Part shown: piece after piece, positions 22,237-32,415 of the stretch
Position numbering within the stretch: the first letter of the stretch is position 1
Layout: every line of letters begins with the position of its first letter
From: Delphinus delphis
Taxonomy: Eukaryota; Chordata; Mammalia; Artiodactyla; Delphinidae
Assembly: GCF_949987515.2 (NCBI RefSeq)
Contig: NC_082691.1
Location: 34,780,417 to 34,844,416 of the forward strand
Length of the DNA stretch: 64,000 bases
Reading direction: 5' to 3'
The notes under the pieces: generated by a model
Databases searched by the model: none
The model's input: only the letters and a program-made list of their open reading frames with translations
Told to the model about the DNA's origin: nothing
Position numbers and translations under genes: made by a program

Positions 22237-22779
22237 AGTTTTCAACTATAATCTCTTCAAATATTTTTTCTCTATAATCTCTTCAAAAATTATATATTTT
22301 TTCCTCTATAATCTCTTCAAATACTTTTTCAGTCCCTTTCTTTTTCTCTTCTTCTTCTCGGACCCCTATAGTTTGAATGTTGGTGCATTTAATGTTGTCC
22401 CAGAGGTCTCTGAGACTGTCCTCAATTCTTTTCATTCTTTTTTCTTTATTCTGCTCTGCAATAGTTATTGCCACCATTTTATCTTCCAGGTCATTTATCC
22501 GTTCTTCTGCCTCAGTTATTCTGCTATTGATTCCTTCTAGAGAATTTTTAATTTCATTTATTGTGTTGTTCATCATTGTTTGTTTGCTCTTTAGTTATTC
22601 TGTGTCCTTGTTCAATGTCTCTTGTATTTTCTCCATTCTATTTCCAAGATTTTGGATCATCTTTACTATCAGTATTCTGAATTCTTTTTCAGGTAGACTG
22701 TCTATTACTCTTCATTTGTTTGGTCTGGTGGGTTTTCACCTTGCTCCTTCATCTGCTGTGTGTTTCTCTGTCTTCTCAT
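22237..22779 (-). pseudogene. L1-2 ORF1 N-terminal remnant
   Basis: The start codon homologous to the other copies is at 22777-22779. A 97-aa reading frame at 22283-22576 holds the coiled-coil part (ITEAEERINDLED) and the start of the RNA-binding region, then runs into the broken edge. It is a non-functional fragment. Confidence 0.85.
22246..22320. repeat. Three copies of a 15-bp unit at the L1-2 edge
   Basis: The unit ctataatctcttcaa occurs at 22246-22260, 22272-22286 and 22306-22320, with spacings of 26 and 34 bases. L1-3 has it once (near 36,740-36,754). Confidence 0.9.
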
Positions 22780-24893
22780 TTTGCTTAACTTACTGTGTTT
22801 GGGGTTTCCTTTTTGCAGGCTACAGGTTCATAGATCCCGTTGTTTGTGGTGTCTGCCTCCAGTGGCTAAGTTTGGTTCAGTGGGTTGTGTAGGCTTCCTG
22901 GTGGAGGGGACTGATGCCTGTGTTCTGGTGGATGAGGCTGGATCTTGTCTTTCTGGTGGGCAGGACCACATCCGGTGGTATGTTTTGGGGTATCTGTGAC
23001 CTTATTATGATTTTAGGCAGCCTCTCTGCTAATGGGTGAGGTTGCGTTCCTGTCTTGCTAGTTGTTTGGTATGGGGTGTCCAGAACTGTAGGTTGCTGGT
23101 TGTTGAGTGAAGCTGGGTCTTAGTGTTGAGATGGAGATCTCTGGGAGAGCTTTCGCCATTTGATATTACGTGGGGCCAGTAGGTCTCTGGTGGACCAATG
23201 TCCTGAACTCGGCTCTCCCACCTAAGAGGCTCAGGCCTGACACCCAGCCGGAGCATCAGTTCAGCCACATGTCAGGCTCAGAAGAAAAGGGGGGAAAATA
23301 AATAAATAAATGAATAAAATGAAATAAAGTTATTAAAATAAAAAAATTAAAATATTATTAAAAATAAAAAAGTAATAAAAAAAGAAAGAAAGAAGAGAGC
23401 AACCAAACCAATAAACAGATCCACCAATGATAACAAGCACTAAAAACTATTCTTAAAAAAAAAAAAAAAAGAACGTACAGACAGAACCCTAGGACAAATG
23501 GTAAAAGCAGAGCTATACAAAAATCACACAAAGAAGCATACAAATACACACTCCAAAAAAGGAGAAAAGAATATATAAAAAAGATGGAAGAGAGCAACCA
23601 AATCAGTAAACAAGTCTACCATTGATAATAAGCTCTAAATACCAAACTAAGATAAACATAAAACCAGAAACAAATTACATGCAGAAAGCAAACCCCAAGT
23701 CTACAGTTGCTCCCAAGGTCCACCACCTCAATTTTGGGATGATTCCTTTTCTATTCAGGTATTCCACAGATGCAAGGTACATCAAGTTGATTGTGGAGAT
23801 TTAATCTGATGCTCCTGAGGCTGCTGGGAGAGATTTCCTTTTCTCTTCTTTGTTCGCACAGCTCCTGGGGTTCAGCTTTGGATTTGGCCCCGCCTCTACG
23901 TGTAGGTTGCCTGAGGACATCTGTTCTTCACCCAGACAGGACGGGGTTAATGGAGCAGCTGATTAGGGGGCTCTGGGTCACTCAGGCTGGGGGGATGGAG
24001 GGGTACAAAATGCGGGGCGAGCCTGCGGCGGCAGAGGCCAGCGTGACGTTGCAACAGTCTGAGGCGCGCCGTGTGTTCTCCCGGGGAAGTTGTCCCTGGA
24101 TCATGGGACCCTGGCAGTGGCAGGCTGTACAGGCTCCCAGGAGGGGAGGTGTGGATAGTGACCTGTGCTTGCACACAGACTTCTTGGTGGCGGCAGCAGC
24201 AGCCTTAGCGTTTCATGCCCGTCTCTGGGGTCTGCGCTGATAGCTGCGGCTCGTGGAGGTCTCTGGAGCTCACTGAGGCGGTGCTCTTAATCCCCTCTCC
24301 TTGCACACCCACAACCAATGGTCTCTTGCTTCTTAGGCAGGTCCAGACTTTTTCCTGGACTCCCTCCCGGCTAGCCATGGCGTACTAGCCCCTGCAGGCT
24401 GTGTTCACGCAGCCAACCCCAGTACTCTCCCTGGTATCCAACTTCCAAAGCCCAAGCCTCAGCTCCCAGCCCCCACTCGCCCCAGCCACTGAGCAAACAA
24501 GCCCCTGAGGCTGGTGAGTGCACGTCGGCACTGATCCTCTGTGCAGGAATCTCCCTGCTTTGCCCTCTGCACCCCTGTTGCTGTGCTCTCCTCTGTGGCT
24601 CTGAAGCTTCCCCCCTGCCACCCGCTGTGGGCTTCCTAGTGTGTGGAAACTTTTCCTCCTCACAGCTCCTTCCCAGAGTTCCAGGTCCCGTCCCTATTCT
24701 TTTGTGTCTTTTTTTTCTTTTGCCCTACCCAGGTATGTGGGGAGTTTCTGGCCTTTTGGGAGGTCTGAGTTCTTTTGCCAGCGTTCAGTAGATGTTCTGT
24801 AGGAGTTGTTCCACATGTAGATGTATTTCTGATGTATTTGTGGGGAAGAAGGTGATCTCCACATCTCACTCCTCTGCCATCTTGAAGGTCCCC
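22780..24893 (-). promoter_or_regulatory. L1-2 5' UTR
   Basis: Colinear with the L1-1 5' UTR: an A-rich block at about 23,280-23,600, a GC-rich outer block at about 23,830-24,640, and the terminal reverse complement of caagatggc (YY1-like). With the body of the L1 gone, an intact L1 promoter here would point leftward into unique DNA; activity is unknown. Confidence 0.6.
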
Positions 24894-25700
24894 CTAGTGT
24901 TGTTTTATGGTGACCATTTTTATCTTTAATAATATTTTTTGCATTTATATTTACTTTACCTGGTTTTAATACAGTTCCTCCAGCTTTCTTTTGCTTAGGA
25001 TTTGCCTGTTATATCTTTTCCATTCTTTTAGCTCTCAATATTTTGTTTGTTTATGATATATGGGTCCTATAAACAAAATTTAACAGGCCCTTAAAACTTT
25101 TTTAATTTTGTGTGATGAATTTGTTTTTCATGAAGAATTAGTTTATGTTTATAATGATCAGTAATATCTTTTGATTGGTTGTATCATTTTATTATGGGCT
25201 ATTTGCCTCAGCTTTTCTGTTTCTCCCTAATGCCTTTCTTGCACCTTTATTGTTATTTTTTTACTTTCCTTAGTTTTTTGCCCATATAGAAGTTTTAAAG
25301 TTTTATTGGTTAAATTTAACAATTTTTGGAATTGCACTCAGGTTTTAAATTCATAGTTGCTGTTTCTCATTCTCATGATTAGTGTGTTTCAATATTTCTG
25401 AAAAATTCTTGGCCTTAATTTCTTTTAGTATTGTCTCATCTCAGTTTCTTCTGTTATTTCCTTTGGAGCACTTACACATATGCCATCTTAACCTCTCATT
25501 TTATTTACCATAGTTTTCTTTCTCTACATTTTGGATAATTTATTTGAATATTTCCTTCAGTTCACCAATTCTCTCCTTAGATTTTCACTTGCTTCTTTCA
25601 ATGACCTTTGCATTTCATTAAATTATTTAAGTTTTATTCTCTACCTAAGATCTTTCAGACAACAGAGGTGTTATAAATTCAACTATAGATCCATGAATGT
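24894..25700 (-). mobile_element. Ancient L1 relic
   Basis: Diverged antisense L1-like blocks are visible: ctccagctttcttttgctta (the motif after the ORF2 start region), then ttgtctcatctcag and tcagttcaccaattctctcc, which resemble ORF1-region sequence. No ORF of note remains. It is much older than L1-2, and whether L1-2 inserted into it is unclear. Confidence 0.55.
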
Positions 25701-27600
25701 TACTTTGTGGTTATGAATTTTCAGGAGAGATACTCCTCTCCTCTCCTTCCTGTGCCCCCTACCTCATCCTCATCTATGTCCTGGCTTAAGACAGGTGAGC
25801 TTCTTTGCTACCACTTTATGGGTAGCAGGTTTTATTTATTCTTCACCTTTATACTACTGATAGGAAACCTTATTGGATTTCCTACTTTGAGCAATTCCTA
25901 AGCATTATCACCTGCCCCCTGCATGCTGGTCAGTCTTTAGAGAAAACTCATTTGTCCAGGATTGGGCAGAAACTCTCAGAGAGAAAAGCTATCTGGCTTG
26001 TCTCCCAAGTTTCCTGTGCAGCTGTGTGGGGGATCCTTTTGTTCCTTTCTTAGTTTTTAACTCATTAATACATTTAAAGTTAAAATTATACATATATATT
26101 TGTTTGTGATTTTAGTTGATTTTATCTAGAGAGTAGTTTAGAGTATCTGATGCTGGTAGTAATGAAATTTTAGACCTAGCCCCTTATATCTTAATTTTAC
26201 TTCCACTGCAAAATCATCATTCCTTGCTAATTTCTGTGTTAGTGGGTGGCTCTGTTATAAACTAGCATCACCATACCCTTCTGCAATGAGTCAGCTAGTT
26301 GGGGATTAAAAGGAGCATTATAATTCCATCTGCTTGTCATCTAGGTTTTAAAGTAGAGAGTTTCATCTCCTGACTTGAAAAAAAAATTTGTTTCTATGTT
26401 TTATGAGCAGAGTGTTAGCTGTGGTAGGATTCTATTTCTGTCTTTTTTCCTTAAATTTTTAAAGCATTGTCCATATTTTGGCTGGGGAGATGATCAGCTC
26501 TCCCTTAATACCAGATCTGGATTGTGGTTTCTCATTGTTGTTTTTCTAACTTGTCATTGTTTGAGTATCAAGAATTTACTTTGGGGCCCAAAGCAGACAC
26601 AACACAAAAATTTAGGAAACATATGGTGACAGCCTGTAATTTTTCAACAAGTTCTGGGTTTTGCCTCCAACAGAAAATTGTCTGTTCCTTATTTAAGTTA
26701 ATACCACTCTCCTTGCTGGTGCTGAATATTGTCAATTTGGGATTTCTTCAGCTCCTCTGAGGCAAAAATTAGCAACCCACTTTTCTGGGAGGTGTTGGTC
26801 ACACTTAACAAAGTTATGGTTGGACAATGACCACAATGAAGTCACTTCGTGTTAGTGTTTCCAAGATCTCACATGGAGGACAAGAGGAGAACACTTGATA
26901 TTTTCCAGTTCCATGACTTCAGCCCCAGGCCCAAGTATGAATGTCCCCTAGAAACCCTGTACATTGTGTAGGGGTGGTGAAAGGGGGCCCTCTGTTGATG
27001 CCACCAATCTTGTGGTGACCTGTGGGGCTGGGGGCAGTAGTATGGGGCTTTAGTACCTGCTTCTTCGTGCAAATATCACTTTTGCATCAGTTTATTTGCC
27101 TCATTATGTTATGATTTCTGTCTTGATATGCTGACTACTAAAGGATTTCTTCCAAATTTTGGAGACTGTTTCAGGGGAGATGAGAAAATATTATATCTAG
27201 ACACTATGTACAAGAGAGTCTATTAGAAAAAAAATTCCCAGCCGCATAGAGTCACAGGTCAGATTCCTTCAGATCAATCAGAGATTCTTCTGCTCTCTAG
27301 TCTCAGCTTTTACTTGTGTATCTGTGTTTATGGCCACATGTACTTTTCTAATTAAAAATGGAAGATAGGAAGGAAGGGAAGAAGAAAAGGAAAGAAAATG
27401 TTTTCCTAAATTTTTCAGTTATTCTTGTTTAATCACCCAATACATTAGTTATTTATAAAGAAGTCACATAAAGGCTTCTGTAGAAATCAGATATTCTTAG
27501 GTAGAAATATTTTCCCATTTGCACCTACTCCACCCACCTACACAAATAAAACAACCATCCTGGTTATCATTCATGAATAGATGCTGAAATCACGGGGGAA
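25701..27600. other. No gene or nameable repeat seen
   Basis: ORFs of 60-84 aa only, none with a recognisable domain. Confidence 0.5.
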
Positions 27601-27604
27601 AAGA

Positions 27605-27727
27605 AAATCATTCTTTTCTTTTCTCTTTTGTTTCCTCCTCCTTCCCTCCCCTCCCCTCCCCACCCCTCCTCTCTTCTTCTCTCCTCTTTCTTTTTTTCTA
27701 CTCTTCTCTCCTTTTCTTTTCTTATTT
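27605..27727. repeat. Polypyrimidine tract
   Basis: About 120 bases of nearly pure C/T on the plus strand with cctcccctcccc motifs. The 63-aa ORF through it is low-complexity. Confidence 0.85.
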
Positions 27728-28039
27728 ATCTTAAAGCTGGAGGACTTAGCAATTAGAAAGTCTTCAGTTTAGTTTGGATTCAAGTCCCAGCTCCAGTTCT
27801 TCCTCCTCTGGTTATACTGTCTGTGGGATAATTCATGCTAAATACTGTACTACATGGTTAAGTACAAGTTACCTATAGTCAACACTTTAGGGAGAGTTAA
27901 TTACTAGATGAGTTCCTTATCCTAAATAAATGCCTTAGCATTAGTTAATTAACAAAATGTTGTTTTTGGTGAAATTGAAATGAATGATATTTACGTTATG
28001 CAGTTGGTTGGAATGGTAATACAGGACCTACTACCTTGG

Positions 28040-28340
28040 CCTAAACAAATATATAAGTGAAGACACCCACTAGCCCAGAAGTGTCTGTCAGTGGAGCCGA
28101 ACTCCAGGTTTGTGCTCTGGTGGACTTGCAGACCTCTTTGCCCTAGCAGATGGGGATCAAACTACAGGATTCGACTTTGAGTCCCCTTTTCAGTGGGCAT
28201 TCCATGCAAGGGGCTGCTGGCTATTTTTTAGGTCGGAGAGAAGAACTCTGCAGCTTCAGAGTGGTCACAACTACTTGCTAATAAATGCCTTTGCTTTTGG
28301 AAGAAGGTGGTCTGAGATTTCTCTTATTGAAAAAGACCCT
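28040..28340 (+). mobile_element. Possible LTR-like segment (promoter and poly(A) spacing)
   Basis: A TATA-like atatataagtg at about 28049-28059 is followed about 230 bp later by ctaataaatgcctttgcttt, which resembles the polyadenylation region of retroviral LTRs. I cannot define TG/CA ends or a TSD, nor name a family. A 122-aa ORF at 28110-28478 lacks any known domain and is probably chance. Confidence 0.25.
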
Positions 28341-29429
28341 TTGGAAGTGAGGGATGGGGTGGGGACTATTGCCTCCCCTTCTACCTCTAAATATGAGAGG
28401 TTTCCAATATCTACCAAAAAGAACTTGACATTTGTTAAAGAGCTAGGCTGGCTGGCTTCCAACACTTTAGTTTTATAGTCATGTACATTCCTGTCTGCTT
28501 TCCTGACACAGCACATGGTAAGTAAGCCTTCAAAAAATCCAATAGAGTCTTTTGAACTCTGTAAGTGATGGTGACAACTTTTCTCATAAGAAAGAATTAA
28601 AAAAACAATAGAAAAGAAACAGAGTGTATTACTCTTCCTCCTTTTCAAAGTCACATCCCCCTTGGATGTATCTTCCTGTGTCTTCAATCCTTTCTCTTGA
28701 CCTACCAGCACTGCCTTCAGACTAAGGGATAATTATTATGTGTCCATATTAACATTCCAAATAGCAACACATCTGTAGGTGTTTATGATACAAAAAGCCC
28801 AGTATTTGCAAATCACATGTGATTCATTGTTCCTTGGAAATTAGCTAGAAATTAATTATATTATAGCCAATGCAGCCAGTGTGTATGTCATCCATAAATT
28901 GCCATATTATTAATTTTTCTGGGTAGTCATTTTCTTCAGCTGTCACATATTCTTTCCCTGATATCTTGCTGTGCTTTGTAGCAAATATGTAAAAAAAGCC
29001 TTTGTTCTGAAAAAAGCTACCCATTGAGTAGGAGTGTGAATTCAGATGTTAAGGTCACCATGGATCCCATAGTTATTCAGCTCAGTAAGATCTGTGTGAC
29101 ATCACACTTTTGTTAAATATCTTAGAGGACAAAAAGAGAGGAAGAAAGAGGCCAACACTTGCTGCCTTCAGTGCTGAATGAACCATTGTTTCCTTGGTCT
29201 AAATTCTCTCTCTCCCCACCTCTGACCAAGGCAAAGAAGCATTTCCCAACATATTAAACTTATTTTATATAAAAATGGGACTGATTAATCTATATCTGGA
29301 GTATAAAACACTGACCATTTCACCATGGAGTGGTCTCTTTTATAGAGATTTTTCTCTTTTTCAATGTGCTTTTCGTGGAACACTATTGAGGTAGATGTTA
29401 ACTTTATGCTTAAAAAAGGATCCTGTGGA
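28341..29429. other. No gene or nameable repeat seen
   Basis: A 146-aa minus-strand ORF at 28271-28711 has no recognisable domain and overlaps a plus-strand ORF. I do not call it. Confidence 0.45.
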
Positions 29430-29646
29430 TTTCTTGTATTTTTTTATTATTGTAGTAAAAAATGCATAACATAACACCATCTTAACCATCTTACAGCTCA
29501 ATAATGTTAAGTATATTCACATTGTTAGGCAATAAGTCTCTAGAACTTTTTCTTCTTGCAAAACTGAAACTCTATACCCACTAAACAACAACTCTCCATT
29601 TCCCTCTACCCAGGCTGCTAGTAACCACCATTCTACTTTCTCTCTT
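29430..29646 (-). mobile_element. Ancient L1 3' region, left part
   Basis: Antisense old-L1 3' UTR blocks are visible: gtaaaaaatgcataac, caccatcttaaccat and cccactaaacaacaac. It is split by the younger L1 tail at 29647-29872 and continues at 29873. Confidence 0.75.
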
Positions 29647-29872
29647 TTTTTTTAATTGGAGTATAGTTGCTTTACACTGCTGTGTCAGTTTCTGCTGTAC
29701 AGCAAAGTGAATCAGCCATACGTATATGTATATCCCTTCTTTTTTGGATTTCTTTCCTATTTAAGTCACCACAGGGCACCGAGTAGAGTTCCCTGTGCTA
29801 TCAGTAGGTTCTCGTTAGTTATCTGTTTTATACATAGTAGTGTATATATATCAATCCCAATCTCCTGATTTT
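29647..29872 (-). mobile_element. 5'-truncated L1 3' end
   Basis: About 225 bp of the same L1 3' end as L1-1 and L1-3 (poly-T, then aattggagtatagttgc), inserted into the older L1. Flanks share tactttct (29634-29641 and 29873-29880), with imperfect extension, as the TSD. Confidence 0.85.
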
Positions 29873-30954
29873 TACTTTCTATCTCTATGAATTTGACTTC
29901 TCTAGATATCTCATTTAAATGGAATCATACAGTATTTGCCTTTTGTGATTGGCTTATTTCACTAAGCATAACGTCCTCAAGGTTCGCCCATATTGTAATG
30001 TGTCAGAATTTCCTTTGTTTTTAAGGCTGAATAATACTCCATTGCATATATATACCACATTTTTATTTATCCATTCATCTGCCCATGGACACTTGGGTTG
30101 TTTTATCTCTTAGCTATTATGAATAGTGATGCTATGATCATGGATGTACAAATATCTTTTTGAGATTCTGCTTTCACTTCTTTTAGATATATACCCTGAA
30201 GTGGAATTGCTCAATCATATGGTAATTCTGTTTTTAACTTTTCAGGGATTTGACATACTGTTTCCCACAGCACCTGTACCATTTTACATTCCCACCAATA
30301 ATTCATAAGGGTTCTAATTTCTGCACAGCCTTGCCAATAGTTGTTACTTTCTGTTTTTTTTTTCTTTAACAGTATCCATCCTAATGGGTGTGAGGTGATT
30401 TTGCACTGTACTTTTGATTTTCATTTTTGTTAATGATTAGTGATGTTAAGTATACTTCCGTAAATTTATTGGCCATTTATATATTTTTCAGAAAAATGTC
30501 TACTTAAGTCCTTTGTGCATTTTTTAGTCAGGTTATTTTGTTGTTGTTGAGTAGTAGGAGTTCTTTTTATGTTCTGAATATTAACCCATTATCAGATATA
30601 TGATTTCCAAATATTTTCTCTCATTTGGTAGGTTGCCTTTTTACTCTGTTGATTGTGTCTTTTGATGATCAGAAGTTTTTAAGTTTGATATAGTACAATC
30701 TATTTTTACTTTTGTTGCCTGTGCTTTTGGTGTCATATTCAGGACATCCTTGATAAATCCAGTGTCATGAAGCTTTTCCCATGTATATTCTAAAAATTTT
30801 ATGGTTTTAGGTTTTATGTTTAGGTCTTTGTTCCATTTTGCATTAATTTTTGTATATAGTATAATTTAAAGGTCCAACTTCATTCTTTTGCATGTGGATA
30901 TCTAGTTTTCCCAGCACCATTTGTTAAAGAGACTGTCCTTTAGTTTTGGCACCT
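29873..30954 (-). mobile_element. Ancient L1 3' region, right part
   Basis: Continues the old antisense L1, including blocks such as ggctgaataatactccattgc and gagtagtaggagttc that correspond to the ORF2 C-terminal coding part and flank. No reading frame of length survives. Confidence 0.75.
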
Positions 30955-31056
30955 ATATTAGCCTATTGGGGCTGCCATAACAAAGTACCATAGACTGAGT
31001 GGCTTAAACAACATAAATTAATTTTCTCGTAGTTCTGGAGACTGGAAGTCTGGGTA
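30955..31056 (-). mobile_element. MLT1-type MaLR LTR fragment
   Basis: The ggctgccataacaaagtacc, gagtggcttaaacaaca and tctggagactggaagtc blocks are the reverse complement of the 3' end of MLT1 LTRs; the plus-strand copy at 41013-41413 shows the same order in sense. Confidence 0.75.
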
Positions 31057-31140
31057 CTCTATTCTATTTTATTTGTGTATATGTCTATTTCTTATGTTTT
31101 TGTTTTACTATTATAACTATAAATTTTAGTACTTTATATC
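31057..31140 (-). mobile_element. Likely continuation of the ancient L1
   Basis: Short diverged stretch resembling the L1 ORF2 segment that in L1-1 lies near 6,510-6,590. Confidence 0.4.
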
Positions 31141-32026
31141 GGAAAAAGGAATGAAATTTACATGGGAATTTAAAAATTAGGTACATAGATGTTCTGAAAA
31201 TTTCCTGTAGACTCTCCTAGTTTCAAAGTGGGTAAGATTGTAATATTTTTTTGGACTTCTCTGGAGTGTCTATTACTAGGTAATAAATTCTAGTTTATTT
31301 TATCAAAATATATTTTTAGATTAACTTAATCAAACTCCATAAGTGTTCTAGCATGTAATTCCCACTTTTACCTAGTTATTTTTTATGTTAGTATTGTTTC
31401 TAAATATTATAAGAAACATATTATAGGTTATAAAAATTAGATCTACCTAAAGTTTTAAGAATTTATTCAGATAGCACTTTCATTTTTTTTTGTTTAATAT
31501 TTAAATTCTAGTTTATATATGGCTTACAAACAATCATTATTTTCCTCCATGTAGAAAAGAACTGTATGTACTCAAAACAGATACAAACCAAGTTACATAG
31601 TAACTGGGTATGAATTGACATTAGGCTCTTCTTCTTCTAGCCACCTGATATTTAATAATGCATAATCACAGAACTATCAAAATAGAAAAGATTCAGTAAA
31701 TGTGGGATAAAGGAAAGAAGACAAAAGAAACTCTGAAAGAAACTTCTGATTCTGACTAAGAAATGCTGTATACATTTTTGGAATTCATATCCACATTTTC
31801 TTTGCAATTTCTTATAAAGAGATTTCCATGTCATAAACTGGTATTAGTAAACTAGAAAGAAGTAGAGTATTGGATGGAACCAGTGAAGGGCTGGTCTCAT
31901 TATAAAAACAAAATATCTTTAAAAAAATATGTGCCATGTAGTTATACCTATATTTAATGTTATCAAATGTATGCATAACTTAGCCTATGTGCTAAAGCAG
32001 ACCCCAATCACAACATTGATTTTTCA
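31141..32026. other. No gene or nameable repeat seen
   Basis: Very AT-rich. The only ORF is 60 aa. Confidence 0.55.
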
Positions 32027-32415
32027 AACTTCTGTGCCTTTTTTAAAAAAAATTTTAACATCTTTATTGGAGTATAATTGCTTTACAATAGTATGTTAGT
32101 TTCTGCTTTTTAACAAAGTGAATCAGCTATACATATACATATATCCCCATATCCTCTCCCTCTTGCGTCTTCCTCCCAGCCTCCTTATCCTACCCCTCTA
32201 GGTGGTCATAAAGTACCGAGCTGATCTCCCTGTACTATGCAGCTGCTTCCCACCAGCCATCCATTCTACATTTGGTAGTGTATATATGTCCATGCCACTC
32301 TCTCAGCTCGTCCCAACCCACCCCTCCCTCTCCCTGTGTTCTCAAGTCCACATTCCACGTCTGTGTCTTTATTCCTGTCCTGCCCCTAGGTTCTTCAGAA
32401 CCTTGGTTTTTTTTT

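Larger units (their letters stand above)
22237..24893 (-). mobile_element. 5'-only LINE-1 fragment (L1-2)
   Basis: Contains the N-terminal half of ORF1 and a complete-looking 5' UTR of the same lineage as L1-1, ending at gccatcttgaagg near 24,875. The rest of ORF1, ORF2, the 3' UTR and the A-tail are absent. Ordinary L1 truncation removes the 5' end instead, so a secondary deletion or recombination is more likely. No TSD is visible. The broken edge has three copies of ctataatctcttcaa (see 22246-22320). Confidence 0.9.

Noticed and set aside
28110..28478. 122-aa plus-strand ORF with an overlapping 146-aa minus-strand ORF (28271-28711)
   Set aside because: No domain, signal peptide or family resemblance in either, and they overlap on opposite strands. 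Chance open frames are the simplest reading.
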